From Candidatus Zixiibacteriota bacterium (GTDB taxonomy: Bacteria > Zixibacteria > MSB-5A5 > WJJR01 > JAJRUJ01): a stretch of 64,000 nucleotides of DNA. This document shows, in pieces, positions 1 to 8,624 of the stretch. Position 1 is the first letter of the stretch. Every line of letters begins with the position of its first letter. The stretch is from the NCBI GenBank assembly GCA_024277855.1, contig JAJRUJ010000087.1, positions 16,191 to 80,190 of the forward strand, given 5' to 3'. The translations under genes were made by a program, and so were the position numbers. Below the pieces are notes generated by a model. It had not been told where the DNA came from. It did no database searches and saw nothing but the letters and a program-made list of their open reading frames with translations.

Positions 1-646
1 TCCCGGACATTTTGGAGGTGCCGCGTTCACGGTCGACAAAAACAATCGGGATTTCCTTGATTGAATATCCTTTTCGCCAGGCACGAAAACTCATCTCAAT
101 CTGGAAGGAATACCCATTGGAGCGGACCGCGTCAAGATCAATCGCCTCCAGGACTTGGCGGTGGTAGCACTTGAACCCCCCCGTAGCATCCCGCAAAGGC
201 AGGCCGGTGATGAGCCGTGTGTATACATTGGCGCAGTAAGAAAGCAGCAGCCGTCCCATCGGCCAATTAATCACATTAACCCCTTTAATATAGCGGGAGC
301 CGATGACGAGATCGGCCTCCTTGGCGGTGCGCAAAAACTCAGGGAGAAAATCAGGGTTATGCGAAAAGTCGGCATCCATCTCGAAAATCAGGTCGTAGTC
401 GCGCTCCAACGCCCAGCCGAACCCGGCAAGGTACGCCTGACCCAACCCGGCTTTTTTCTCCCGATGGAGCACATGTACCCGGTCATTGCGTGCGGATTCT
501 TCCGCGGCCCACTTTCCAGTCCCGTCAGGAGAGTTATCATCAATGACCAAAATCGAAAAGCATTCGTCCCGGGCCAGAATCTCCGGAATGATCTTCGGCA
601 GGTTCTCAATTTCGTTGTAAGTTGGAATGCAAACCAACGCTTTCAT
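1..646 (-). CDS. Polyprenol-phosphate mannosyltransferase-like GT2 (DPM1 type), 3' end off window
   Basis: The minus strand reads open from an ATG at 646 to the left edge, giving 215 residues of a GT2 enzyme without its last few tens of residues. The N-terminus (PTYNEIENL), the VIDDNSPDGT block near residue 36, the metal-binding EMDADFSHNP block near residue 89, and the late VDRERGTSKMSG motif are the signature of dolichol/polyprenol-phosphate mannose synthases. These transfer a sugar from a nucleotide donor to a lipid phosphate at the inner face of the membrane. No membrane segment is visible, as in soluble DPM1-type enzymes. A purine-rich GAGGGG lies about 12 nt before the ATG. It is downstream of, and co-oriented with, three other glycosyltransferase genes but separated from them by 238 nt, where a promoter is plausible. 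The product could feed the GT-C enzymes of this window with lipid-linked sugar (inference). Confidence 0.88.
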   Translation of the reverse strand, partial: MKALVCIPTYNEIENLPKIIPEILARDECFSILVIDDNSPDGTGKWAAEESARNDRVHVLHREKKAGLGQAYLAGFGWALERDYDLIFEMDADFSHNPDFLPEFLRTAKEADLVIGSRYIKGVNVINWPMGRLLLSYCANVYTRLITGLPLRDATGGFKCYHRQVLEAIDLDAVRSNGYSFQIEMSFRAWRKGYSIKEIPIVFVDRERGTSKMSG

Positions 647-696
647 CGTTTTACAGATCCCCTCTGTTCCCAGCGGTTTTCTCCGGCTGTCTGTTT

Positions 697-725
697 AATG
701 TAACACCACCGCCCGCCCGATTCAA
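697..725 (-). promoter_or_regulatory. Candidate sigma70-type promoter for the DPM1-like gene
   Basis: On the minus strand TTGAAT (720-725) and TACATT (697-702) are separated by 17 bp. Each hexamer matches the consensus at 4 of 6 positions. The predicted start near 690 leaves a leader of about 44 nt. It lies in the 647-884 gap, where I see no gene. Confidence 0.35.
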
Positions 726-884
726 TCCGATATTCCCGGCCGGTTGTCCATAAACGTCACCAGAAAAAATAAAATGACGCTGGTTATCTTCTTCGTCAAT
801 GGCGGTTATTGTTGAGCTTTACCGGCAGCATTCATGATTTTGCTCTCACTTGGCCGACCTTGAAGTGTCAACGGCCATCGCCGG

Positions 885-2114
885 TTAGATCCCATAGAGC
901 TTGATGAATTCCCGGGCGATATTGGACGGATCGAATTGCAGGTTCGCCGACTCCCGGCCTGCGTGGGCCAGACGTGCGCGCTCATCAAAGTCGACTATCA
1001 GGTATTCGAGAGCGTCGGCGATTGCCTGCGGTTGACCCGGTTCGACCAACAGGCCGGTGCGGCCGTCCTCGATAATATCGGGTATCCCCCCCGACCGTGT
1101 GCCGATTACCGCCCGCCCGCAGAGTTGTGCTTCCAGGATCGTCATGCCGAAGCCCTCATTCTCCGAACAGAGGATGACAATGTCCGCCTTGCGGTATTCT
1201 TCGGCGAGGTCTTTAGCCGGCATCGTTTCAACCAGGGTGATCTCATCGGCCAGCCCTTTAACAAATTTCCGGTCGTGGATCTCTTTTTTAAGCGGCCCCT
1301 CGCCGACAAAACGGTATCTCACCGGTCGACCCCGTTTTTTCAGGATTTCCGCGGCGTCCATCAGATCAAACAGTCGTTTTTGCTCCGTAAAACGGGCAAC
1401 CGACAATACGATCGGGATATTGTTTTGTGGCTCCTCACCCGGCGTAAACGGCCCCCGATCAACGGGCATGGGGATGACCCCGACTTTTTGCGGCGGAATA
1501 TTCAACCGATCGCACAACTGCTCTTTCAGCCAGGTCGAGACCGTCGTGATTTCATGGGCCTGGCGATAAACCCGTCCGGCCAGGAACCGCGCGACCCATT
1601 GCCGGTTCAGCAGGCGAATATCCGTTCCGTGAGAGGTCAAAATGAATTTTGTACCGGCTTGCCGAACCGCCTTGCGCGCCGCCCAGCCGGCGGGCATCCA
1701 CCAATGTGCGTGGACGACCCGGGGCGCCACCGCGGCAATCTCTGCGGCGGCGGCCCGCTTGAATGTTTGCATGAAATTCCAGGTTGCCCGCGCACTTACC
1801 GGGGACGAGCCGGACCAGCGATCCAGGTCGCCCCGATACGCGACGACCTCCTGCGCATCGTTTCCATAGCGAAACCGATGGACTTTGATTCCGTCGAGGA
1901 CTTCCAGTTCCCTGGCCCCCGGATGGTGCGGCGCCAACACACTGACCCCGACACCGTACCCGGCCAACTCGCGCGCGAGACGCCAGATAAATCTTCCGGC
2001 AAAATCGGTCTCATTGCGGGGGAAATTATGGGTGATAAACAAGACGTCGGCCGCCGAATCAGGCCGCTCGGCCGGGGGGACGGGGGGGACGCTCTTGAGG
2101 GAATCGGCAGCCAT
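885..2114 (-). CDS. Glycosyltransferase family 4 (GT-B fold)
   Basis: This 409-residue protein has the two Rossmann-like halves of GT4 retaining glycosyltransferases. The N-terminal half has FITHNFPRNETDFAGRF, a pattern for acceptor-side loops of GT4. The C-terminal half has the donor-binding EX7E motif in NEGFGMTILEAQ near residue 330, followed by GGIPDIIEDGRTGLLV. It has no signal peptide or membrane segment, so it should act at the cytoplasmic membrane face on a nucleotide-sugar donor. The start codon shares one base with the stop of the upstream GT2 gene (TGATG), which implies translational coupling. The first 12 codons contain two C-rich runs (G6 at 2074-2079 and G7 at 2082-2088 on the plus strand). 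Donor and acceptor cannot be deduced. Confidence 0.9.
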   Translation of the reverse strand: MAADSLKSVPPVPPAERPDSAADVLFITHNFPRNETDFAGRFIWRLARELAGYGVGVSVLAPHHPGARELEVLDGIKVHRFRYGNDAQEVVAYRGDLDRWSGSSPVSARATWNFMQTFKRAAAAEIAAVAPRVVHAHWWMPAGWAARKAVRQAGTKFILTSHGTDIRLLNRQWVARFLAGRVYRQAHEITTVSTWLKEQLCDRLNIPPQKVGVIPMPVDRGPFTPGEEPQNNIPIVLSVARFTEQKRLFDLMDAAEILKKRGRPVRYRFVGEGPLKKEIHDRKFVKGLADEITLVETMPAKDLAEEYRKADIVILCSENEGFGMTILEAQLCGRAVIGTRSGGIPDIIEDGRTGLLVEPGQPQAIADALEYLIVDFDERARLAHAGRESANLQFDPSNIAREFIKLYGI

Positions 2115-3124
2115 CAGGACCGGGGCTGGCCTCTCTCCGAGGACGTATCGTCATCGGCGCTCGGTTCATTCTCCGGCTCAAGGCGGTGAGCGAGAATGGC
2201 AATATCCTCGCGCAGACTGGTCAGCAACTCGCCCAAAAAACCCATAGCAAAAAAGAGCGTTCCGGATAATGCCAACAGCATGACCAGGGTCAACAATGGC
2301 CGGTATCCCTGGTCGAGCACAAAGCGAAGATATACCGCCACCAACCCGACGGTAAAGGCCAGGGCGAGCATAATCATGCCCAGCGAGCCGAAAAACAACA
2401 GTGGTTTTTTCATGAACGACAATTGGAACTTTACCGCCAGCAGATCGAACAATCCAATCGGAATTCGCGAAATACCGGAAAATTTTGATTCACCCGAATG
2501 TCGCGAATACAGCTTTACTTTTACTTCGCCGATTTTATATCCGGCCTCGGCCGCCATCACCACCAGATAGCGATGCCAATCGCGACGGAAAGTCAGCCCC
2601 TCGACGATTTCCCGCCGGAATGCTTTGACCGAATTCAAATCATGAACGCCGACCGGGAACAGAATCCGCGAAAGAGTATTATACACAAACGAGACCATCC
2701 GCTTGATCCCGTACGATCCCTGTTTCCAGCCGGTAACCACGTCATACCCCTGGTCGAACTTGGCGATCATCTTCGGGATGTCCTCGGGCAGGTACTGCAA
2801 ATCAGCGGGGTAGAAGACATAAATGTCACCCCGGGCGATGGAAAACCCGGTTTCCAATGCCGCCGTCAATCCCCGGTTACCGCGATGGTGCATCACGCGC
2901 CAGAAATCAAACCGTTCGGCAAGTTTGCAGGCGATATCGTGGGTGGCGTCCGTGGAGCCGTCGTCGACTAAGATCACTTCGCCGGTGAAATCGGCCGAGG
3001 CGAACATTTCGTCGAATTTCTCGGCCAGCAATTCCAGGTTACCCTCTTCACAATAGGCCGGGACCACCACCGAAACATCGACCCGGCCGCCGTGGGGAAC
3101 TGCTTTTCGCTCAATCGTATTCAT
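2114..3124 (-). CDS. GtrB/DPM-like membrane GT2 glycosyltransferase
   Basis: This is a 336-residue GT2 enzyme of the bactoprenol-phosphate glucosyltransferase/DPM type. The N-terminal GT-A domain has VVVPAYCEEGNL, ILVDDGSTDAT and a metal site written YPADLQYLP in place of the usual DADLQ, then the RRDWHRYLVVMAAEAGY block. Two long hydrophobic segments near residues 232-258 and 268-300 anchor it, as in GtrB proteins. It probably loads a hexose onto polyprenyl phosphate for use by a GT-C enzyme on the other side of the membrane. Its start overlaps the stop of the 750-residue GT-C gene by four bases (ATGA), so the two are likely co-translated, which suggests a donor-synthase/transferase pair. 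Confident on family, not on the sugar. Confidence 0.9.
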   Translation of the reverse strand: MNTIERKAVPHGGRVDVSVVVPAYCEEGNLELLAEKFDEMFASADFTGEVILVDDGSTDATHDIACKLAERFDFWRVMHHRGNRGLTAALETGFSIARGDIYVFYPADLQYLPEDIPKMIAKFDQGYDVVTGWKQGSYGIKRMVSFVYNTLSRILFPVGVHDLNSVKAFRREIVEGLTFRRDWHRYLVVMAAEAGYKIGEVKVKLYSRHSGESKFSGISRIPIGLFDLLAVKFQLSFMKKPLLFFGSLGMIMLALAFTVGLVAVYLRFVLDQGYRPLLTLVMLLALSGTLFFAMGFLGELLTSLREDIAILAHRLEPENEPSADDDTSSERGQPRS

Positions 3125-5373
3125 CGTCCGATTATTGGCGCCAGTTGCGCCCGAATGGTCGGATCGTTGGGCACCAGCCGCAACAATTCGCCGGCGTGCT
3201 CTTGTGCTTTTCGCAGATACAGTCCGTCCTTGTTTTGTTCGTATAAAGTCATCTCACAATGGATCAGCCGACGCAGGGTCGTGTAATCCGACGGGTACTG
3301 CTCGATTGCTTTTTCAAAGTACAAACTTGCCGAGTCGAAGGTTGAATCGCGCATATAATACAACCCACGCAACCGCGCCACGTTATAGTTGTCCGGATAT
3401 TTCGCGGCGAAGCGTGCGATATAGGTTTTCATTGAGTCTTCATCGCCAAAATCCAGGCTGCGCATCGCCTTTTCATAATCGGTCGGCTCGTACTTTTTGG
3501 CTGTCGAATTTGGCGTGTTCTCCGTGATGCGGAAGATGCCGACCGGCCGGTTGCCGATGTTGTATGACGTCACCCGGCGGCTGCGCCCGGCAACGTCCGG
3601 ATAGTCGGTGAATGCTCGTCCCTTTTTGTTGTCGTCGACGACCGCCAGATGGGTAATCGGATATTTGTAAAACAGCGTATGGTCGACATTGGCGACGCCA
3701 AACATATACACAATATTTTTTAACTCGTTTGCCAGACACAGGCCGGTGGCGTAGGAGCCGACCAACACCGCACCCGGCCCGAGGATTTCCCCCAGGTCTT
3801 CAGACGCTTCAACAATCGAGTGTCGCGTGTGATCCCACCAGCCGACGATCATCCGGCTCTGGAATATCCCGGCCCCGATCACGACCAGAATGACCAGTAC
3901 TTCGGCCAGGCGGGTTGAACGGTTTATCTTCCGCCACCAACTGGAAATGTTGCGCCAGATACCGGGGAAGAGGAACCCACCGGCCAGTCCCGCCCCAATT
4001 CCCACAATTGCCGCGATACTATTCGCCGATCCCTGTCGCGCCGAAAGTCCCAATCCCGCCAGCAATTGGTAGACCGGGATCGCAAACAGGACCACGCCGA
4101 GGATCAGCGACCAGAGTGTCGAGTATTTTCCTTCATGATCGCTCGACGACCGCCCACGCCGCACCAGGTCGGTCAGGATCAGGGCCGCCGCACCGGCCAG
4201 GGGTAACAAAAGCACCGTTTCATAACGCAGGGGACGGTAATTCCAGGGCATCAACGCCAGATAGGCGATCCAAAACCACAGTCCGACCAGCAGGTAGTCC
4301 GGCCTGATTCGTTTCAATTTCTCGCTGAACTTCCCGATGCGAGCCAGGGGTAAAAAGGCGACCGCCGCGCCGATAAAACCGAACACTGCCAGCAGCGGGA
4401 GCCGGGGGAAAAGCGCAGTATCCGACCCAAAAGAGAAGACCCGGTTAAAGAACCCCGAAACCGACGTCAACCCCTCCGGAGACCCATACAACCCGGTCGA
4501 TTGTTCCGAAAGATACCGCCGCACTTCGGCCCCGGCGGGAAGATAGGCATACAACAGCCAAAAAATCGCGACAGCGGCAAAACCGGCCAGGACGTATCCT
4601 CCCGGTTTCAGCCATGCTTTCCTCACTTTGGTATCGTCCCGTTGCCAGGCCGCCAAAGTCGCCACTACCAGGAATACCGGCAAGGCGTGTAATGCAATCA
4701 TCTTGCCGAAAAACGCCGCCACACCGACCGAGATTCCCGTGGCCAGCAACCAGCCGTCTCGCCCTTTCAGTCCCTTTGTGACCGGGCCGTCTCGCGGTAT
4801 TCCGCGCGTCAGCAGATATACACCCAGCGCCAGCCAGAAATTCATCGGGTTTTCCAAAAACGGCAGTCGGCCATAGGAAAGGAAGATGTAGTTCGTCCCC
4901 AGAAAAAAGGCAGTCAACAGCCCGGCCAACCGGCCTTTCCAGCGACCGATGGCCAGTGAAAAGAAAAAAATCGCCCCGAACGAGAAGATGACTCCCACCA
5001 GGTTGCTTTGCCAGTAGCCGACACCAAAAACCGCAAAAACCACCCGGGCAACCACTCCGGTCGAGTTTTTCATGAACATGACCAGTCGCGGGTCGTCGAG
5101 CGGATTCCAGTCGTCGAAAATTTCAGCATTGCGGGCATACGAAGTGTATTGCGGGGGATCGGTCCAGACATCCTGACTCCAGAAAATGTCTGTTGGCGGA
5201 TCGGCGGAAAGATGGTTAATCCGCAGAAATATAATCACTGCAAAGATGAGAACAGCCGCGATTATTCCAACCCAGCCCGGTAGTTGCAAGTCTTTCAGCG
5301 ACCCTTTTTTTTTCTTTACGGGCTTTGTCGCACCCTGCGGCTTTACTGTGGTCTGTTTTTTCTTTTTGGCCAC
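3121..5373 (-). CDS. GT39/ArnT-like GT-C glycosyltransferase with C-terminal TPR region
   Basis: This 750-residue integral membrane protein begins with a very basic stretch (residues 1-27) followed by about a dozen hydrophobic segments to roughly residue 510. The first periplasmic loop carries acidic residues (DIFWSQDVWTDPP), and a later loop has RLPFLENPMNF, the layout of PMT_2/ArnT-type lipid-sugar-dependent transferases. The soluble tail contains TPR-like helices between about residues 630 and 750 (for example NYNVARLRGLYYMRDSTFDSA). It should transfer a sugar from a polyprenyl-phosphate donor to a lipid or protein acceptor on the outer face of the inner membrane. The neighbouring GtrB-like gene overlaps its 3' end. 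The TPR tail may recruit a protein acceptor, as in protein O-glycosyltransferases (inference). Confidence 0.82.
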   Translation of the reverse strand: MAKKKKQTTVKPQGATKPVKKKKGSLKDLQLPGWVGIIAAVLIFAVIIFLRINHLSADPPTDIFWSQDVWTDPPQYTSYARNAEIFDDWNPLDDPRLVMFMKNSTGVVARVVFAVFGVGYWQSNLVGVIFSFGAIFFFSLAIGRWKGRLAGLLTAFFLGTNYIFLSYGRLPFLENPMNFWLALGVYLLTRGIPRDGPVTKGLKGRDGWLLATGISVGVAAFFGKMIALHALPVFLVVATLAAWQRDDTKVRKAWLKPGGYVLAGFAAVAIFWLLYAYLPAGAEVRRYLSEQSTGLYGSPEGLTSVSGFFNRVFSFGSDTALFPRLPLLAVFGFIGAAVAFLPLARIGKFSEKLKRIRPDYLLVGLWFWIAYLALMPWNYRPLRYETVLLLPLAGAAALILTDLVRRGRSSSDHEGKYSTLWSLILGVVLFAIPVYQLLAGLGLSARQGSANSIAAIVGIGAGLAGGFLFPGIWRNISSWWRKINRSTRLAEVLVILVVIGAGIFQSRMIVGWWDHTRHSIVEASEDLGEILGPGAVLVGSYATGLCLANELKNIVYMFGVANVDHTLFYKYPITHLAVVDDNKKGRAFTDYPDVAGRSRRVTSYNIGNRPVGIFRITENTPNSTAKKYEPTDYEKAMRSLDFGDEDSMKTYIARFAAKYPDNYNVARLRGLYYMRDSTFDSASLYFEKAIEQYPSDYTTLRRLIHCEMTLYEQNKDGLYLRKAQEHAGELLRLVPNDPTIRAQLAPIIGR

Positions 5374-5391
5374 CCGGCGGTTCCCCGTTAT

Positions 5392-6492
5392 TTAGTTGAA
5401 AAATCCCCGGATACACTCACAGACTTCATCGATTTGCGCGTCGCTTAATTCTGCATACATCGGCAGTGAAAGAATCCGGTCGGCCCATTTTTCGGTCAGC
5501 GGATATGACCCCTCTCCCAAACCAAGATCGGCATACGCTTGCTGACGATGCACGGGCACCGGATAGTGAATCAAAGCGCCGATGCCTTGTTCACCCAGAT
5601 GCTTCAGCAGTTCGTCGCGTTTCTCTGTACCGATAACAAACAAATGATACACCGATTGGCAATCGTCTTCTTCCGGCGGCAATTTTACCGGCAGATCGGC
5701 CAGCAAATCCCGATATCGTCGGGCATGAGCGCGTCGCGCGGCATTCCAGTCGTCGAGATGCCGCAATTTGACCGCGAGTACCGCACCCTGGATACCTTCC
5801 ATGCGGTAATTATATCCGACTTCACGATGGTAATATTTTTTGTCCGATCCATGATCGCGCAGACGGCGCATTCTTGCCGCCAGGTCGTCCGAATCGGTTA
5901 CGACCGCGCCACCCTCGCCATATGCTCCCAGATTTTTCCCGGGGTAGAAACTGAAACAACCAAGTTTTCCCAATGACCCCGTCTTCCTGCCTTTGTACCT
6001 GGCCCCATGCGCCTGCGCCGCATCCTCGAGAACCGGTATCCCGGCTTCAGCGGCGATAGAGTTGATTTTGTCCATTTCTGCCGGACGGCCGTACAGGTGT
6101 ACCGGAACAATCAACTTGGTCTTTGGCGTGATCGCCGCTTTGAGTTTTGCCGGATCGAGTGTATCGGTCGCCTCGTTCAGATCTACAAAGACCGGCGTCG
6201 CGCCTTGATAGGAGATCGGCTCGCAGGTGGCGATAAATGTATTTGCCGCCGTGATTACCTCATCGCCGGGGGCGATTCCGAGGGCCAGCATCGCCAGATG
6301 GAGGGCAGAGGTACCGGAGTTGACCGCGATACAATGCTTAGTCTCACAGTAGGCCGCAAAGTCCTGTTCAAAAGCGAGCACATATTTTCCCAGGGCGAAG
6401 GCGCAGTCACCCACCACCGAAGCGATGGCCTCATCTATTTCGGGCTTGATTGACCGATATTGCGCTTTCAGATCAAGAAACGGAACACCCAT
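5392..6492 (-). CDS. DegT/DnrJ/EryC1/StrS-family sugar aminotransferase
   Basis: This 366-residue PLP enzyme aminates a keto-sugar nucleotide. Visible hallmarks are VPFLDLKAQY at the N-terminus, NSGTSALHLAMLALGI (phosphate cup), PVHLYGRPAEM, the LEDAAQAHGA aspartate and FYPGKNLGAYGEGG with the PLP lysine. The C-terminal half has the GYNYRMEGIQGAVL block. I chose the ATG at 6492 over the in-frame ATG at 6507 because AAGGGG lies exactly 6 nt upstream of 6492 and would sit inside the coding region of the longer form. It heads a minus-strand run of glycosyltransferase genes, suggesting it supplies an amino sugar for the same glycan. A promoter with an overlapping palindrome precedes it. Confidence 0.93.
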   Translation of the reverse strand: MGVPFLDLKAQYRSIKPEIDEAIASVVGDCAFALGKYVLAFEQDFAAYCETKHCIAVNSGTSALHLAMLALGIAPGDEVITAANTFIATCEPISYQGATPVFVDLNEATDTLDPAKLKAAITPKTKLIVPVHLYGRPAEMDKINSIAAEAGIPVLEDAAQAHGARYKGRKTGSLGKLGCFSFYPGKNLGAYGEGGAVVTDSDDLAARMRRLRDHGSDKKYYHREVGYNYRMEGIQGAVLAVKLRHLDDWNAARRAHARRYRDLLADLPVKLPPEEDDCQSVYHLFVIGTEKRDELLKHLGEQGIGALIHYPVPVHRQQAYADLGLGEGSYPLTEKWADRILSLPMYAELSDAQIDEVCECIRGFFN

Positions 6493-6513
6493 CGAAAACC
6501 CCTTCATTTATAA

Positions 6514-6547
6514 CGGGTTAAGATAACCCGCGCTGGCGCGATGTCAA
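6514..6547 (-). promoter_or_regulatory. Promoter with overlapping palindromic operator upstream of the aminotransferase operon
   Basis: On the minus strand a perfect TTGACA (6542-6547) is followed after 16 bp by TATCTT (6520-6525). A perfect 7-bp inverted repeat with a 3-nt centre, CGGGTTA-AGA-TAACCCG, spans 6514-6530 and covers the -10 element. A repressor bound there would block initiation. The repeat is also the only strong secondary structure in the 168-nt gap between this gene and polX. Confidence 0.5.
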
Positions 6548-6675
6548 GATGCTTCCAGATATCTTCTCGTTATTGTAGATATCGGGTCATAGACCAAGTT
6601 CATCAAGGACTTATACACACAGACCGAATTAGGAGACGAGGGCTCCCTGCAATATTATCCCGATTCATCGTCAAC

Positions 6676-8397
6676 TTATCGCCGACTTTTCAGATGCTCG
6701 GCAAACTGCTCTTGGGATAGTGTATTGATGACATCCTCAGCACGCAGCCAGCCCTTGCGTGCCGCCCCGATCCCGAAGCGGAGATCATCCAGCCCCCGCA
6801 GGGAATGGGCATCGGGATTGATCGCAATCCTGATCCCGCGCTCCTGCGCCGCTCGTAAATGCCGCCAGTCAAGGTCCAGCCGATGCGGTGAGGCATTCAA
6901 TTCGATTGTGGTTCCTGACTCGGCGGCAGCGTCAAGAACCGCCTTCATGTCGAGTGGATACCCCTCGCGGGCCAGCAACAGTCGTCCGGTCGGATGACCG
7001 AGGATCGTCGTATGTGGATTCGTGATTGCCGCGGTTATCCGGCGCGTGGCTTCCTCCTCGGTCATGCTCAGCCGGGAGTGCACCGAGGCCACCACAAAAT
7101 CGAATTTCTCCAATATCGTGTCCGGATAGTCGAGTTCCCCATCCCAGAGAATGTCCGATTCGATTCCCTTGAAAATAGTAAAATCGTCAAACTGTTCGTT
7201 TAATCTGTCTATTTCTTCGTGTTGTTTGTCGATGTCCTCAATTTTCAAACCACCGGCATACGATGCAGAAACCGAATGATCGCAGATTCCTAAATATTCA
7301 TATTTGTGCTCACGGCACCACTCGGTCAATTCGGCAAGGGTATTGGTTCCATCGGAATACACGCTGTGCACGTGCAGGATTCCGCGCAAATCCCCCAGGG
7401 TGATTAACTGCGGCAGTGACCCCTTCTCGGCGGCCTCGATTTCACCCCGATCTTCACGCAATTCCGGCTCGATAAACGGCAGGTCCAGCTTCGCGAAAAT
7501 CGCTGCTTCATCTTTGGTCTTCAGCACCGTGTCACCTTTGAACAAGCCGTATTCGCTCAATTTCAACCCGGCCTTGATCGCCCGTTGGCGCATGGCGATG
7601 TTATGTTCTTTCGAGCCGGTAAAATGAAGCAGAGTAGAGGGAAACTGGTCATCAGCGACCAAACGCAGGTCGGCGGAAATCCCGGTCGTTAATCGTACAG
7701 TCGTCTTGGTTTCGCCCGAGCCAAGCGTTTCGGCGATATTCGGCAGTTCGCAAAACTCCTCGGTCACCGCCTGGCGCGCCGCCCGGGGACAGGACGCAAC
7801 CAGGTCGATGTCTTTGACCGTCTCCCGTCGCCGACGAATACTCCCTGCGACGGCCGCCCGGGCGATTTTTGGGTGGTTTTCGAGAAAGGCCAGCAATTCG
7901 GCGGCGGCGGCCTCCGCCTGGTGGATCAGATGGCGGCCGGATTGCTGTCGGACAAAATTAATCCCGGATAAAATCTTGTTTTGCGTCGCCAGGCCAAAAC
8001 CTTCCAGTTCCACCAGCCGGTTTTCCCTACAGGCATATTCGAGTTCACCGAGATCGCTGATTTTCAACTGGTCGTGCAATACCTTGATCTTCTTCGGCCC
8101 CAGTCCGGGGATCCGAAAGAGTTCAAAAATCGTCTCGGGGAATTCCGCCCGCAGTTTGTCCAGCAGACTCGAGCGGCCGGTGGCGGCCATCTCCTCGATC
8201 TTTTTCGCCGTTCCGTCGCCGATTCCGTTGATTTTACGCAACCCGCCACTCGCGATTAAGTCGGCAACGGTTTCCTCAGCGGATACTAACGCCCGAGCGG
8301 CAGTATTGTGCGCACGTACCTTGAATGCGTTTTCACCCCGCAATTCCAAAAACAGAGCAATTTCTTCCAGCGCTTCAGCGATTTCTTTTTTATCCAT
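6676..8397 (-). CDS. polX: DNA polymerase/3'-5' exonuclease PolX with PHP domain
   Basis: At 573 residues this is full length for bacterial PolX, an X-family repair polymerase fused to a PHP nuclease. The N-terminal 8-kDa-like helix-hairpin-helix regions (NGIGDGTAKKIEEM; RIPGLGPKKIKVL) bind DNA. The nucleotidyltransferase core shows AGSIRRRRETVKDIDLV, with the GS motif and two metal aspartates, and a third acidic strand in SADLRLV. The PHP domain from about residue 335 retains all metal motifs: HVHSVYSDG, CDHS, ESD, SVHS, GHPTGR and NPDAH. So both gap-filling polymerase and 3'-5' exonuclease or AP-endonuclease activities appear intact. It is cytoplasmic and probably monocistronic, divergent from alr. 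Confidence 0.96.
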   Translation of the reverse strand: MDKKEIAEALEEIALFLELRGENAFKVRAHNTAARALVSAEETVADLIASGGLRKINGIGDGTAKKIEEMAATGRSSLLDKLRAEFPETIFELFRIPGLGPKKIKVLHDQLKISDLGELEYACRENRLVELEGFGLATQNKILSGINFVRQQSGRHLIHQAEAAAAELLAFLENHPKIARAAVAGSIRRRRETVKDIDLVASCPRAARQAVTEEFCELPNIAETLGSGETKTTVRLTTGISADLRLVADDQFPSTLLHFTGSKEHNIAMRQRAIKAGLKLSEYGLFKGDTVLKTKDEAAIFAKLDLPFIEPELREDRGEIEAAEKGSLPQLITLGDLRGILHVHSVYSDGTNTLAELTEWCREHKYEYLGICDHSVSASYAGGLKIEDIDKQHEEIDRLNEQFDDFTIFKGIESDILWDGELDYPDTILEKFDFVVASVHSRLSMTEEEATRRITAAITNPHTTILGHPTGRLLLAREGYPLDMKAVLDAAAESGTTIELNASPHRLDLDWRHLRAAQERGIRIAINPDAHSLRGLDDLRFGIGAARKGWLRAEDVINTLSQEQFAEHLKSRR

Positions 8398-8444
8398 TGT
8401 TTTTGATCGCGTGTTGTCTTCACGTTTGGTATATGATCCGGTCG

Positions 8445-8472
8445 ATTACAAATACCCAATCCCGGCCTTCAA
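8445..8472 (-). promoter_or_regulatory. Candidate polX promoter
   Basis: On the minus strand TTGAAG (8467-8472) and TGTAAT (8445-8450) are 16 bp apart, matching 4/6 and 5/6 of the consensus. Start of transcription would fall about 45 nt before the polX ATG. Confidence 0.3.
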
Positions 8473-8536
8473 GGCAACTCCATTCAGCCCGCACCCGGCA
8501 GGTATCTGGGTGAAACGAGGTGAACAAATAAGTAAT

Positions 8537-8565
8537 TTGACAGTATAATAATCTGTCGGTACATT
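8537..8565 (+). promoter_or_regulatory. Candidate alr promoter
   Basis: A perfect TTGACA (8537-8542) is followed after 17 bp by TACATT (8560-8565, 4/6). Transcription would begin near 8572, about 53 nt before the preferred GTG start of alr. A nearby TATAAT at 8544 has no usable -35 and is judged less likely. Confidence 0.45.
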
Positions 8566-8624
8566 GTGCTTGTATCGTGGGGGGCACCGCGCTACTATTT
8601 ACCGCATTGTCCGGGAGTACAACG

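Noticed and set aside
155..703. 182-codon plus-strand frame at the left edge
   Set aside because: It is antisense to the DPM1-like gene, whose minus-strand translation carries all family motifs; the plus frame shows none.
936..2189. 417-codon plus-strand frame
   Set aside because: Antisense shadow of the GT4 gene; no domain, and the minus frame has the EX7E motif.
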